From positions 23,362-87,361 of the forward strand of contig JBGCGB010000018.1 of the NCBI GenBank assembly GCA_045110335.1: a stretch of DNA of 64,000 bases, in the 5' to 3' direction. The number at the start of each line of letters is the position of its first letter. Position 1 is the first letter of the stretch. A program made the translations under genes and the position numbers. Positions 41,426 through 49,760 of the stretch are shown piece by piece. The notes under the pieces are model-generated. The model made no database searches. It was not told the origin of the DNA and was given only the letters and a program-made list of their open reading frames with translations. This DNA is from CALBPI01 sp045110335 (GTDB lineage: Bacteria; Pseudomonadota; Gammaproteobacteria; Steroidobacterales; Woeseiaceae).

Positions 41426-43687
41426 TTAAGCGTCGTGGGTAGCTTCGACCAACTTGCCGCCGAGTGATTCGGTGTGCAGCAAAGCGTTGATCTTGTGACT
41501 TTCCATCGGTTGGCTGATGAAATGGCCCTGCGCCACGGCACAATTAGAGTTGCGCAGAAAATCCAACTGGCCGGAGGTTTCTACACCCTCTGCCGAGATC
41601 GCGATATCGAGGCCCTCGGCCATGGCGATAGCCGCCCGGACAATACGTTGGTGAGATTCGTTTTCGGTGACGTCCTGGATCAGTGACTGGTGCAATACGA
41701 ACGAACTAATCACGGTGCTATCCAGCGCCGCAAACGAGATGTCATGTGTGCCAAAATGATCCAGCGTGATGCCGACACCCAGTTTTCGAAGCGCTTGGAT
41801 GGTTTCCAGTTCGCGCGGTCGTTGCAGGCTGCCGGCGCCATCGCCGAGCTCAAATTCGATGCAACCCGGATCCAACTGATAATCACTGATTGCTTTTTCA
41901 ACGACGCTAATGAGTCGACCGCCAGTCAGCTGCATCGGCGATAGATTGATCGATACGGTCAGGTCCGGCACGCCGTAGCGCTGTTGCCAAGCATGCAGTT
42001 GCGCGCAGACACTTTTGATGATCCATTCACCGACGGAATGGATCAGGCCGCTGGATTCCAGCAATGATAAAAAGCGGGCCGGCGGCAATAGGCCGAATCT
42101 AGGGTGTTGCCAGCGAAGCAGAGTTTCGAGCCCCATCAAGCGGCCGTTCGAAAGGTTGACGCGCGGTTGGTATCGCAGGGTTAACTCGCGGCGCAGCAAG
42201 GCATGTTTGACACCCATTTCCAGCTCGGCGACGTGCTCGTCATAAGGCGCTTGCGCGGCTGAATAAAACTGTAGCCGTGCGCCGCCGTTACGTTTGGCCT
42301 GATACATCGCACGGTCTGCAGCAGCGAGCAACGATTTGGCGTCTTCGCCAGCTTCCGGGTAAAGCGCGATGCCAACGCTCGGCGAGATATAAATCTCATT
42401 GCCGCCGCAAGCGAACTGCTCGGATAAGCCGCGAATCACTTTTTGTGCAGTGGCCGCCGCATCGCGCGGTCCGGTTAGGTTTTCGATAGCAATGATGAAC
42501 TTGTCACCCGATCGACGCGCCAGCAAATCACCGTTGCGCAGCAAACTCTGCAGTCGATGAGCGGTTGCCTGCAACAATTGATCGCCGACATCGTGGCCGA
42601 GCGAATCGTTGACGACCTTAAACCGGTCAAGATCGACCAACATAACGCCCAGCGTTCTTTGTGATCGTTCGGCACGCGCGACGGCCTGATGAAGCTGGTC
42701 ATCAAATAGCCGTTCGTTGGCGATGCCGGTCAAATTGTCGAATAGCGAGTTCTCCGCCAAACGTTGTTCGCGATGAAAGTGTTCGGTGACATCCCGGAAG
42801 CTGACAATGCCGCCAATATGTTCACCGGCCTGATTGCGAAGTCCATGACCGTTGACGTTGAAAATCATGTCGGCGGCCTGCTCGCTACGATGCAGGAGCT
42901 TCAAATCACTGAACCGTTCGCCGCGGCATACGCGACGGAGTGGGGATTCGTGATCGGTCAGCGGTTGGCCCGACTCGGCGTCATAGCGGCAGAAAGTCCA
43001 GGTCCAGTCCGGATGTTCAAGACCTTCACGGGCGACACCGAGCAGTCGGCGTGCGGCCGGGTTGGTGCTGATGACTCGGCCTTCCGCATTGACGACGATG
43101 GCTCCATCATGAAGCCCGTCGACAATGGTTGCGAAGACTTCATTGCGGCCACTGAGGGTGTCGACGAACGCATATTGGTCGCGGCACTGGGTTAACACGC
43201 TCTGCAAACGCCCTTCATCACTGCGTTCTACACAGAGGTATCGCAAGGCACCCTGCAAAACCGCGCGGATGCCGCGTTGCTCACGTTCGTTGCTGGTCAG
43301 TGCCACAACCGGGCAGTTTCGAATCATGGGCAGGATGTCATCCAACGGATATCGGTTGACCGAGTGTTCGGTAATGCCGACGTCCACGAGCACCACATCG
43401 GGACGATGTGCCGCCAAATGATGGAGCAATGTGTCGGTGTCCGTGAGTTCGATGACTTGCTGGATATCGGATAGCGATGAGAGTTCGCGGAGCAATGATC
43501 GCGCCGGCACGGACATCTCACCTAGATAGATGAGTCTCATGCCTAGCTGTTCTTCAGGATAAATCATGCGGCCGAAGGTTCGCGTATGAGCGTCATTGTT
43601 ATTGTTCCAACGGGTTTGATCGATCATATCAGAAACCCGTTGCCAAAATCTTGTCAGACGACTAAACCAATGCCGCGATGTGTGCAT
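41426..43687 (-). CDS. degenerate GGDEF-EAL protein with receiver-like and PAS domains
   Basis: This 753-aa protein has a receiver-like region at about 50-165 (RPDVVLVDVGITEHS with Asp102), PAS at about 180-305, a GGDEF-like domain at about 310-475 and an EAL-like domain at about 490-745. Neither catalytic site looks intact: GGDEF reads SGDKF (393-397), EAL reads ETL (521-523), the DDFGTG metal site reads DHFGTH (643-648), the ExxE segment reads ELGD (613-616), and the LKIDRS lysine is lost (VLHQSL, 664-669), although Asn581 and EGVE remain. It probably acts as a c-di-GMP receptor or regulator. The start is uncertain (43687 here; a later ATG is possible). It is divergent from the ECF sigma gene. 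Confidence 0.88.
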   Translation of the reverse strand: MHTSRHWFSRLTRFWQRVSDMIDQTRWNNNNDAHTRTFGRMIYPEEQLGMRLIYLGEMSVPARSLLRELSSLSDIQQVIELTDTDTLLHHLAAHRPDVVLVDVGITEHSVNRYPLDDILPMIRNCPVVALTSNEREQRGIRAVLQGALRYLCVERSDEGRLQSVLTQCRDQYAFVDTLSGRNEVFATIVDGLHDGAIVVNAEGRVISTNPAARRLLGVAREGLEHPDWTWTFCRYDAESGQPLTDHESPLRRVCRGERFSDLKLLHRSEQAADMIFNVNGHGLRNQAGEHIGGIVSFRDVTEHFHREQRLAENSLFDNLTGIANERLFDDQLHQAVARAERSQRTLGVMLVDLDRFKVVNDSLGHDVGDQLLQATAHRLQSLLRNGDLLARRSGDKFIIAIENLTGPRDAAATAQKVIRGLSEQFACGGNEIYISPSVGIALYPEAGEDAKSLLAAADRAMYQAKRNGGARLQFYSAAQAPYDEHVAELEMGVKHALLRRELTLRYQPRVNLSNGRLMGLETLLRWQHPRFGLLPPARFLSLLESSGLIHSVGEWIIKSVCAQLHAWQQRYGVPDLTVSINLSPMQLTGGRLISVVEKAISDYQLDPGCIEFELGDGAGSLQRPRELETIQALRKLGVGITLDHFGTHDISFAALDSTVISSFVLHQSLIQDVTENESHQRIVRAAIAMAEGLDIAISAEGVETSGQLDFLRNSNCAVAQGHFISQPMESHKINALLHTESLGGKLVEATHDA

Positions 43688-43718
43688 CTAATCAACAAAT
43701 CTTTCATAGGGATCAGAT

Positions 43719-44285
43719 ATGCTGCTCAACATGAGCCAGCCCGCCGTCAATCAGAGTTTTGCTGTCGAGAGCAGTGAAGACTTCGTGGCGCGTGCGTGCA
43801 ATGGTGATCATGCGGCTTATGAGCAGCTATATCGCGCTTACAACGGCCAGATTTATGCCTTGTGCTTGCGCATGACCGCGAACCGGGCAGAAGCCGAAGA
43901 TGCTACACAGGATGCGTTTATTCAGGCTTGGGGCAAGCTATCGAGCTTTCGCGGCGACGCGGCATTTTCCAGCTGGCTGCATCGCATTGCCGTCAACGTG
44001 GTCTTGAGCCATATGCGCAAGCGCAAACGCGAGCTTATTGGTCTTCAAGAAATGCCGCCGACAGACGCAACAACGCAACCGGAAGGACAAGACCTACCGG
44101 ATTTAGAGAATGCCATTGCCGGATTGCCGGCACGCGCGCGACACGTCTTTGTGTTGGTCGGCGTTTATGGATACACCCACGAGCAGGCGGCACGCAGCAT
44201 GGATATTGCTGTAGGCACCTGCAAAGCGCACTTGCACCGCGCCCGACAAATGCTGTCGGACCAATTGGAACGGAATGATGGATAA
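43719..44285 (+). CDS. ECF-type RNA polymerase sigma factor (RpoE-like)
   Basis: This 188-aa ECF sigma factor has region 2 (about 23-95, with AEDATQDAFIQAW and FSSWLHRIAVNVVLSHMRKRKR) and region 4 (ENAIAGLPARARHVFVLVGVYGYTHEQAARSMDIAVGTCKAHLHRAR). AGGGA upstream supports the ATG at 43719. The next gene overlaps it and encodes a membrane anti-sigma candidate, and a DUF4097 protein follows, so the operon probably controls an envelope-stress response. It is divergent from the degenerate GGDEF-EAL gene with only 31 bp between the starts. Confidence 0.92.
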   Translation: MLLNMSQPAVNQSFAVESSEDFVARACNGDHAAYEQLYRAYNGQIYALCLRMTANRAEAEDATQDAFIQAWGKLSSFRGDAAFSSWLHRIAVNVVLSHMRKRKRELIGLQEMPPTDATTQPEGQDLPDLENAIAGLPARARHVFVLVGVYGYTHEQAARSMDIAVGTCKAHLHRARQMLSDQLERNDG

Positions 44286-44817
44286 CAACGACGACATTTT
44301 GAAAGCAGCGGCAGCGCTGCCACGCAGCATCGAGCCCAGCCGGGATTTGTGGCCGGGCATCGAATCGCAGCTTCAGACGGAAAAAACTGGGTTCTGGCAG
44401 TGGCGTGTTGCTGCAAGTGGTTTGGCTGCCTCAATGCTGATTGGCTTATTGCTGCTGCCGCCGGTTGACGATAAACCGCCGGTTGCGGCAGTGGAACAAT
44501 CGTCTGTGCCTTCGTTGAACGCGCAACTGGTTCGACACATCCCATTCGACCAGGCTTTCATGCGCGACTACGAACGGTCTCTCGAACAGTTGGACGCGCA
44601 GTTGGCTCAAATGCCGCCGGGCACCCGTGAAGTGATTGTGGGCAACTTGAAGATTGTGCGCGAGTCGATTCGCGACATTAACGAAGAAATTGATAGAGAC
44701 CCTAATAACGTACAGCTACGGCAATTGTTGCAGCTCGCATACCGGCAGGAGATGGCGATCATCTCGATGGTGCGTGAAAGTGCGTTGGGTGTAGAGCAGG
44801 TAAGGACTACGACATGA
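44278..44817 (+). CDS. membrane anti-sigma factor candidate
   Basis: This protein of about 179 aa has a short cytoplasmic N-terminus, one membrane helix (about 42-60, WRVAASGLAASMLIGLLLL) and a periplasmic alpha-helical domain (LEQLDAQLAQMPPGTREVIVGNLKIVRESIRDINEE). No zinc-binding HxxxCxxC is visible. Layout and overlap with the ECF sigma gene (8 bp) argue that it holds the sigma factor inactive and senses an envelope signal. An ATG codon directly upstream (44275) is also possible. Confidence 0.78.
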   Translation: MDNNDDILKAAAALPRSIEPSRDLWPGIESQLQTEKTGFWQWRVAASGLAASMLIGLLLLPPVDDKPPVAAVEQSSVPSLNAQLVRHIPFDQAFMRDYERSLEQLDAQLAQMPPGTREVIVGNLKIVRESIRDINEEIDRDPNNVQLRQLLQLAYRQEMAIISMVRESALGVEQVRTTT

Positions 44818-45701
44818 ATAAGACAATAACCATTGGCGCCGTTATGGCGATGGCAGCCACTTCAGGTTTTGCCGGAGACCGGGATATCGAGCGCAAGTTT
44901 GCCTGTGACAAGAAAGTAGATATTCAGGTGATCAACGCCGTGGGTGATATCGAAGTGACTGGCGAACGCACCAAACAATGTCGCGTCTACGCCAAATTAG
45001 GTGCACAAGCCAAGCGTCTTGAAGTGAAAGAGCGTGGCGACCGGATCACGATTGAAGTGATCTACGATGGCAGTAAATGGCGGGACAACGGCACGCGCTT
45101 GATGGTCTATGTACCGCATTCGGCCAATTTGAAAGTGAACGGCGTGTCCTCCGATGTCGAAGTCGAAGGCGTTAACGGCGTACTAGCGCTTCAGTCGGTC
45201 AGTGGTGATATTACTGTTGAGACTAAATCTGATGCGATCTGGGCGAATACCACTAGTGGCGATGTGGATATTGAAGGTGGGCGTGCGCCGGGCAAAACTG
45301 ATGCCTCCTCAACCAGTGGCAGCGTAGAAGTTAGCGATGTCGCAGGCCGGATCGACGCGTCTTCGGTGAGCGGTAGTGTGGATATTTCAGACAGCGCGCT
45401 GCACACGGCGAATCTCAATGTGATCTCAGGCCATATCGATGTTAATGATGCGCTTTTGCCAAACGTTGATCTGGAGGCGGAAACCGTCAGTGGTGGTCTC
45501 GATATCAATGTCGCTTCCAATTTTGCCGGCGATGTAGCCGTTTCAACACTGAATGGCGGCATTGATAACTGTTTTGGGCCGAAACCACAACGCACCAGCC
45601 GTTACGGGCCAGGTAAGACGCTGGTTTTCGACCGCGGCGATGGCGATGGCCGGATCAATCTGAGTTCAGTCAACGGCAGCATCCATCTCTGCACCGATTA
45701 A
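44814..45701 (+). CDS. exported DUF4097 beta-repeat protein
   Basis: This 295-aa protein has a signal peptide (about 1-20) and tandem short beta-strand repeats such as VNGVSSDVEVEGVNG, SVSGDITVET, TTSGDVDIEGG, SVSGSVDISDS, NVISGHIDVND and TVSGGLDINV, the DUF4097 (putative adhesin) pattern that folds as a beta helix. Its ATG overlaps the anti-sigma stop (ATGA at 44814-44817). ECF/anti-sigma operons often include such a protein; it may be the envelope effector or a sensor. Role inferred from context only. Confidence 0.85.
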   Translation: MNKTITIGAVMAMAATSGFAGDRDIERKFACDKKVDIQVINAVGDIEVTGERTKQCRVYAKLGAQAKRLEVKERGDRITIEVIYDGSKWRDNGTRLMVYVPHSANLKVNGVSSDVEVEGVNGVLALQSVSGDITVETKSDAIWANTTSGDVDIEGGRAPGKTDASSTSGSVEVSDVAGRIDASSVSGSVDISDSALHTANLNVISGHIDVNDALLPNVDLEAETVSGGLDINVASNFAGDVAVSTLNGGIDNCFGPKPQRTSRYGPGKTLVFDRGDGDGRINLSSVNGSIHLCTD

Positions 45702-45746
45702 CAAAGATTCATCGAACTTTTTGCGAGGTTTGATACCCTAACGGGT

Positions 45747-47840
45747 ATGGCTAAATTAATAAAATTGCTGCTGGCTCTGGCTGGCGGCGTCCTCGTTCTC
45801 GTGCTTATCGCGGTGATTGCCGTCGCGGTACTGTTTGATCCCAATGATTATCGCGATGAAATCTCAGCAAAACTCAGCGAAGCAACTGGGCGTACCGTCA
45901 CGCTCGACGGTGAGCTAACACTCGGATATTTCCCATGGCTGTCGATTCAAACCGACGGTATCACGATGTCTTCGGCGCCAGGCTTCGGCGATGAACCGAT
46001 GGTCCGTGTCGGCAGTGCAAGCGCTTCGGTGCGCATCTTGCCCTTGCTTGGCGGCAACGTTGAAGCTGGCATGGTGACCGTTAAAGATATGGCGTTACGC
46101 TTGGCCGTCGCGCGCAGTGGTAAAACCAGCTGGCAGGATTTGCTAGAAACCGAAACGCAATCCGACACAGCCGTAGAAGATTCATCGGCATCCGGCGATA
46201 TGAATCTGTCCATCGCAGGTGTACTCATCGACAACGCCTCGGTGGAGTACATCGATGAGCAAGGGGGTAGCCGATATTTGCTTAGTGAGTTCGGGTTGCA
46301 GGTTGACGCCGTTGATTTGGCTAAGCCGATTCCATTGAAGGGCGGCTTCAAGTTCTTATCCGAAAGCGACGAAGCCAGCGGCGAAGTCGGGTTTGACCTT
46401 ACGATGTTGCTGAGTGAGCCCAATGCCAATGGTGATCGTGCTATCAGCCTGCGCAACGTCGTGTTCGATGGTGATGTCAAGACACCCGCGCTCAAATCCA
46501 TACAGTCGGTGAGTCTGGAGTCTTCGTTGCTGACTTACGATACAGGCGCCAACCGCATGTCGTTGGAGGATGCCAAAATGGCTATGCTGGATGTCGCGAT
46601 GTCGATGACACTCGATGGCACGATCGAACCACTGTCCTTGAGTGGTCCGCTTAACATTGACGGATTCTCGCCGCGCGACCTGATGGGCGTTCTGGATGTC
46701 GAAACGCCCGAAACGACCGATCCGGATGTGTTGGCAAATGCCGCAATGAGTGGTCAGCTGAAATTGACGGATACCAGCGCCGAGTTAGCATTGGATAGTC
46801 TGCAGATTGACAGTACGACACTGTCGGGCGAGCTATCGATCGTCGATTTCGCGAAGGCGGCGGTTCGTTTTGATCTGGTTGGCGACAACATCAATCTTGA
46901 CGGCTATCTACCACCAGCCGATGAGTCGGTTGCTGACGATGCCGGCGACAACCTCGCTGAAACGGCCTTACCGGTTGACCTGATTCAGGGGCTCGATGCG
47001 CGCGGCAAGTTCCGTATGAAGCAGGTCGTGTTTGGTGACCTACCCTTCGATAACATTGAATTGGGCTTGCGGGTCGCCGGCAATAAGGCACGACTGAATC
47101 CGATTACTGCGACGGTTCTGGATGGCAAGTATGCAGGCGACGTGACAATCGATGCGACAACCGCAGTGCCAAGACTGTCCCTGAATGAGACAGTCAGCGG
47201 CTTGAATCTCGGCACACTCGCGAAGCTTCTTTGGGAAAAAGACAATATAGAAGGCACATTCGAAGGCGCGTTCAAATTGAGCGGCCGTGGTGTCATGTTG
47301 TCCGAGATTCGCCAAAGTCTGGATGGCGATGTCCGTTTCGCATTGACCGATGGCGCGTTGGCCGGCACCGATCTCTGGTATCAAATTCGCCGCGCGCGTG
47401 CGTTGTTTAAGCAAGAGCCGGCGCCTGCCGCACCGAGCCCGGCACGGACTGAGTTTTCGGCGATGACCGGAACGGCTGTCGTCAAGAATGGTGTGGCCAC
47501 TAACAACGATTTTATCGCTGAGCTTCCGTTCTTACGACTGACTGGCGCAGGGCAGGTAGATTTGGGTGACAGTAGTGTCGACTATGCAATGAACGCGCGT
47601 GTGCTCGAACGTCCTGAGTTTTTGACGGGCGCTAGCGAAGCGGAGTTAGATGAATACACTGAGGCCGTGATTCCACTAAAGATCACCGGCCCGATGACGG
47701 CACCGTCCGTTAAGCCCGACTTTGCTGGTTTGGCACAAGCGGCCGCACAGAAAAAGATCGACGAGGAAGAAGCGCGTTTGCGTGATCGTTTGAAAGACAA
47801 AGAAGACGAACTGAAGAAGCGGTTGAAGGACCTATTCTGA
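45747..47840 (+). CDS. AsmA-family envelope protein
   Basis: This 697-aa protein has an N-terminal membrane anchor (about 5-28) followed by DPNDYRDEISAKLSEATGRTVTLDGELTL, the AsmA N-terminal motif, then a long beta-rich domain and a C-terminal charged coiled segment (KKIDEEEARLRDRLKDKEDELKKRLKDL). AsmA proteins are proposed bridge-like lipid carriers between inner and outer membranes. It starts 45 bp after the DUF4097 gene and 1 bp before the SRPBCC gene, so it may be read with the ECF operon. Confidence 0.88.
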   Translation: MAKLIKLLLALAGGVLVLVLIAVIAVAVLFDPNDYRDEISAKLSEATGRTVTLDGELTLGYFPWLSIQTDGITMSSAPGFGDEPMVRVGSASASVRILPLLGGNVEAGMVTVKDMALRLAVARSGKTSWQDLLETETQSDTAVEDSSASGDMNLSIAGVLIDNASVEYIDEQGGSRYLLSEFGLQVDAVDLAKPIPLKGGFKFLSESDEASGEVGFDLTMLLSEPNANGDRAISLRNVVFDGDVKTPALKSIQSVSLESSLLTYDTGANRMSLEDAKMAMLDVAMSMTLDGTIEPLSLSGPLNIDGFSPRDLMGVLDVETPETTDPDVLANAAMSGQLKLTDTSAELALDSLQIDSTTLSGELSIVDFAKAAVRFDLVGDNINLDGYLPPADESVADDAGDNLAETALPVDLIQGLDARGKFRMKQVVFGDLPFDNIELGLRVAGNKARLNPITATVLDGKYAGDVTIDATTAVPRLSLNETVSGLNLGTLAKLLWEKDNIEGTFEGAFKLSGRGVMLSEIRQSLDGDVRFALTDGALAGTDLWYQIRRARALFKQEPAPAAPSPARTEFSAMTGTAVVKNGVATNNDFIAELPFLRLTGAGQVDLGDSSVDYAMNARVLERPEFLTGASEAELDEYTEAVIPLKITGPMTAPSVKPDFAGLAQAAAQKKIDEEEARLRDRLKDKEDELKKRLKDLF

Positions 47841-47841
47841 T

Positions 47842-48438
47842 ATGCGATTGATCATCGCGGCGCTGGCGTTGCTGTCATTGCCGGTCAGTGCAGCGGAGTT
47901 GTTAGAGATCACTGTCGACGATGAGGATGGTCGTTACATCATGACGACCGTGACTGAGTTCGATGCACCCCGACTCGGGGTGTTCGACGTGTTGACCGAC
48001 TATGAACGGTTCGGTCGAATATCCAGTGTCTACGATGATGCCGGATTTGCGGAGCCGTCAGCGGACGGTATACCGCGGGTTTTCACACGTGTTAAAGGCT
48101 GCGTGCTGTTTTTTTGTCAGACCATGGACCGGACAGAGCGATTGGAGAACGACGGTCTTGACCGAATCCGCGCTACCGTAGAGCCTGGCTCGTCCGATTT
48201 CGAATATAGCGTCGCGACCTGGTTATTGAGTGAATCAGATGAAGGCGGTACGCGAGTGATTTATACGGTGGAAATGGTGCCGAGCTTTTGGGTGCCGCCA
48301 GTCATCGGTCCGTATGTCATGAAGCGGAAGCTTCGAAAAGGAGGCCGCGATGCGATCGAGCGTATTGAAGCGTTGGCCTTCGCGTCGACCGCTGATTTAG
48401 CGGTGTTGAGATCGCGCGGCCTCAGCGGCTTCGATTAG
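47842..48438 (+). CDS. exported SRPBCC/polyketide-cyclase-like protein
   Basis: This 198-aa protein has a signal peptide (MRLIIAALALLSLPVSAAE) and a START/SRPBCC-like fold with FDVLTDYERFGRISSVYD, RVKGCVLFFCQTMDR and a C-terminal helix (GPYVMKRKLRKGGRDAIERIEAL). Two cysteines (about 92 and 96) are unusual in an exported version and could pair. The family binds lipids or other hydrophobic ligands. It starts directly after the AsmA gene, which fits a lipid-related role, by inference. Confidence 0.8.
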   Translation: MRLIIAALALLSLPVSAAELLEITVDDEDGRYIMTTVTEFDAPRLGVFDVLTDYERFGRISSVYDDAGFAEPSADGIPRVFTRVKGCVLFFCQTMDRTERLENDGLDRIRATVEPGSSDFEYSVATWLLSESDEGGTRVIYTVEMVPSFWVPPVIGPYVMKRKLRKGGRDAIERIEALAFASTADLAVLRSRGLSGFD

Positions 48439-48441
48439 CGC

Positions 48442-49497
48442 ATGCGAGAGGTGATGCCGATTGCGCCCCGGGTACTCGACTGGTTTGACGAGCACGGCCG
48501 AAAGGACTTGCCTTGGCAGCATGGCAAAACGCGCTATCGGGTGTGGGTTTCCGAGATCATGCTGCAACAAACTCAAGTAGCGAGTGTGATTGATTACTTT
48601 CAGCGCTTCATGTCACGTTTTCCGGATGTGCAGACTTTGGCCAGCGCTAGTGCAGATGATGTGCTGAGTCATTGGTCGGGTTTGGGCTACTACGCCCGCG
48701 CACGCAACCTCCACAAGTCCGCACAGATCGTTGTGGAAAACCATGCTGGCGAGTTCCCGGGTACGCAGGCCGGCCTGGAAGCCTTACCGGGTATCGGGCG
48801 CTCGACGGCCGCCGCGATTCTCGCATTGGTCGACGGCCAACGCTGCGCCATTCTGGATGGCAATGTAAAGCGCGTGCTGGCGCGTCATGATGTGATTGCA
48901 GGATGGCCCGGCAAGACGGATGTCCTGAAAACACTTTGGGCGGCCGCTGAACAATACACACCCGACGAACGTGTCGCCGATTATACCCAGGCGATGATGG
49001 ATTTGGGGGCGACCCTTTGTAAACGAAGTCGTCCGGATTGCGACCGATGTCCGCTGATTGAAACCTGTCGGGCTTACGAAAACGGTACGGTGAATGAGTA
49101 TCCTGGGAAGCGCGCCAAGAAGGCGACACCGAAGCGCCAGACGCGATTCCTAGTGTTGCGACGTGATGATGGCGCACTTTGGTTTGAACGTCGTCCCGAG
49201 AAAGGCATTTGGGGCGGACTTTACTGCTTCCCGCAGTATGAGGCCGAGCCGCCTATACCTGCGGGTTTCGAAACGAAAGAGCCGACAGCGCTGACGCCGA
49301 TTGCACACAAGTTTACGCATTTCGATTTGGCCATCGAGCCCGTACTATTTGAGGTACGTCATACGGGCGTGGCCGATTCCGATGATGGGCGTTGGATCAA
49401 CATCGATGCCCTGGACCAAGTCGGCGTTCCAAAACCTGTTGAACAGATCGTGGAATCGTTACAATCCGGCAACTTCCAAAAAGGATTATTGCTATGA
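48442..49497 (+). CDS. mutY: MutY, adenine DNA glycosylase
   Basis: This 351-aa glycosylase removes A mispaired with 8-oxoG. Seen: LPWQHGKTRYRVWVSEIMLQQTQV, the HhH-GPD segment LPGIGRSTAAAILAL, catalytic Asp in AILDGNVKRVLAR, the 4Fe-4S cluster C-x6-C-x2-C-x5-C (CKRSRPDCDRCPLIETC) and a C-terminal NUDIX-like domain (FLVLRRDDGALWFERRPEKGIWGGLYCFP). It overlaps the yggX start by ATGA, the usual mutY-yggX pairing. MutM is at 30851. Confidence 0.97.
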   Translation: MREVMPIAPRVLDWFDEHGRKDLPWQHGKTRYRVWVSEIMLQQTQVASVIDYFQRFMSRFPDVQTLASASADDVLSHWSGLGYYARARNLHKSAQIVVENHAGEFPGTQAGLEALPGIGRSTAAAILALVDGQRCAILDGNVKRVLARHDVIAGWPGKTDVLKTLWAAAEQYTPDERVADYTQAMMDLGATLCKRSRPDCDRCPLIETCRAYENGTVNEYPGKRAKKATPKRQTRFLVLRRDDGALWFERRPEKGIWGGLYCFPQYEAEPPIPAGFETKEPTALTPIAHKFTHFDLAIEPVLFEVRHTGVADSDDGRWINIDALDQVGVPKPVEQIVESLQSGNFQKGLLL

Positions 49498-49760
49498 GTC
49501 GAATGGTGGAATGCGCATTGAAAGGCGAGCAGCTTGAGGGTATGGATTATTTGCCATATCCCGGCCCACTCGGCCAGCGGATTTATGACAGCGTATCGAA
49601 AGCGGCATGGCAGCAATGGTTGGGGCACCAGACCATGCTGATCAATGAATATCGGCTCACGCCTATTGAACCCGAAGCGCGTAAGTTTCTGGAAACAGAA
49701 ATGGAAAAGTTCTTTTTCGGAGACGGCAGTGAAAAACCGGAAGGTTTTGTCGAAGGCTAA
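49494..49760 (+). CDS. yggX: YggX, probable Fe(II)-trafficking protein
   Basis: This 88-aa protein has MVECALKGEQLEGMDYLPYPGPLGQRIYDSVSKAAWQQWLGHQTMLINEYRL, the YggX signature with its single Cys. The family protects iron-sulfur proteins from oxidative damage; the neighbour mutY carries a 4Fe-4S cluster. Its start overlaps the mutY stop (ATGA) and it is convergent with the STT3-like gene (4-bp overlap). Confidence 0.95.
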   Translation: MSRMVECALKGEQLEGMDYLPYPGPLGQRIYDSVSKAAWQQWLGHQTMLINEYRLTPIEPEARKFLETEMEKFFFGDGSEKPEGFVEG

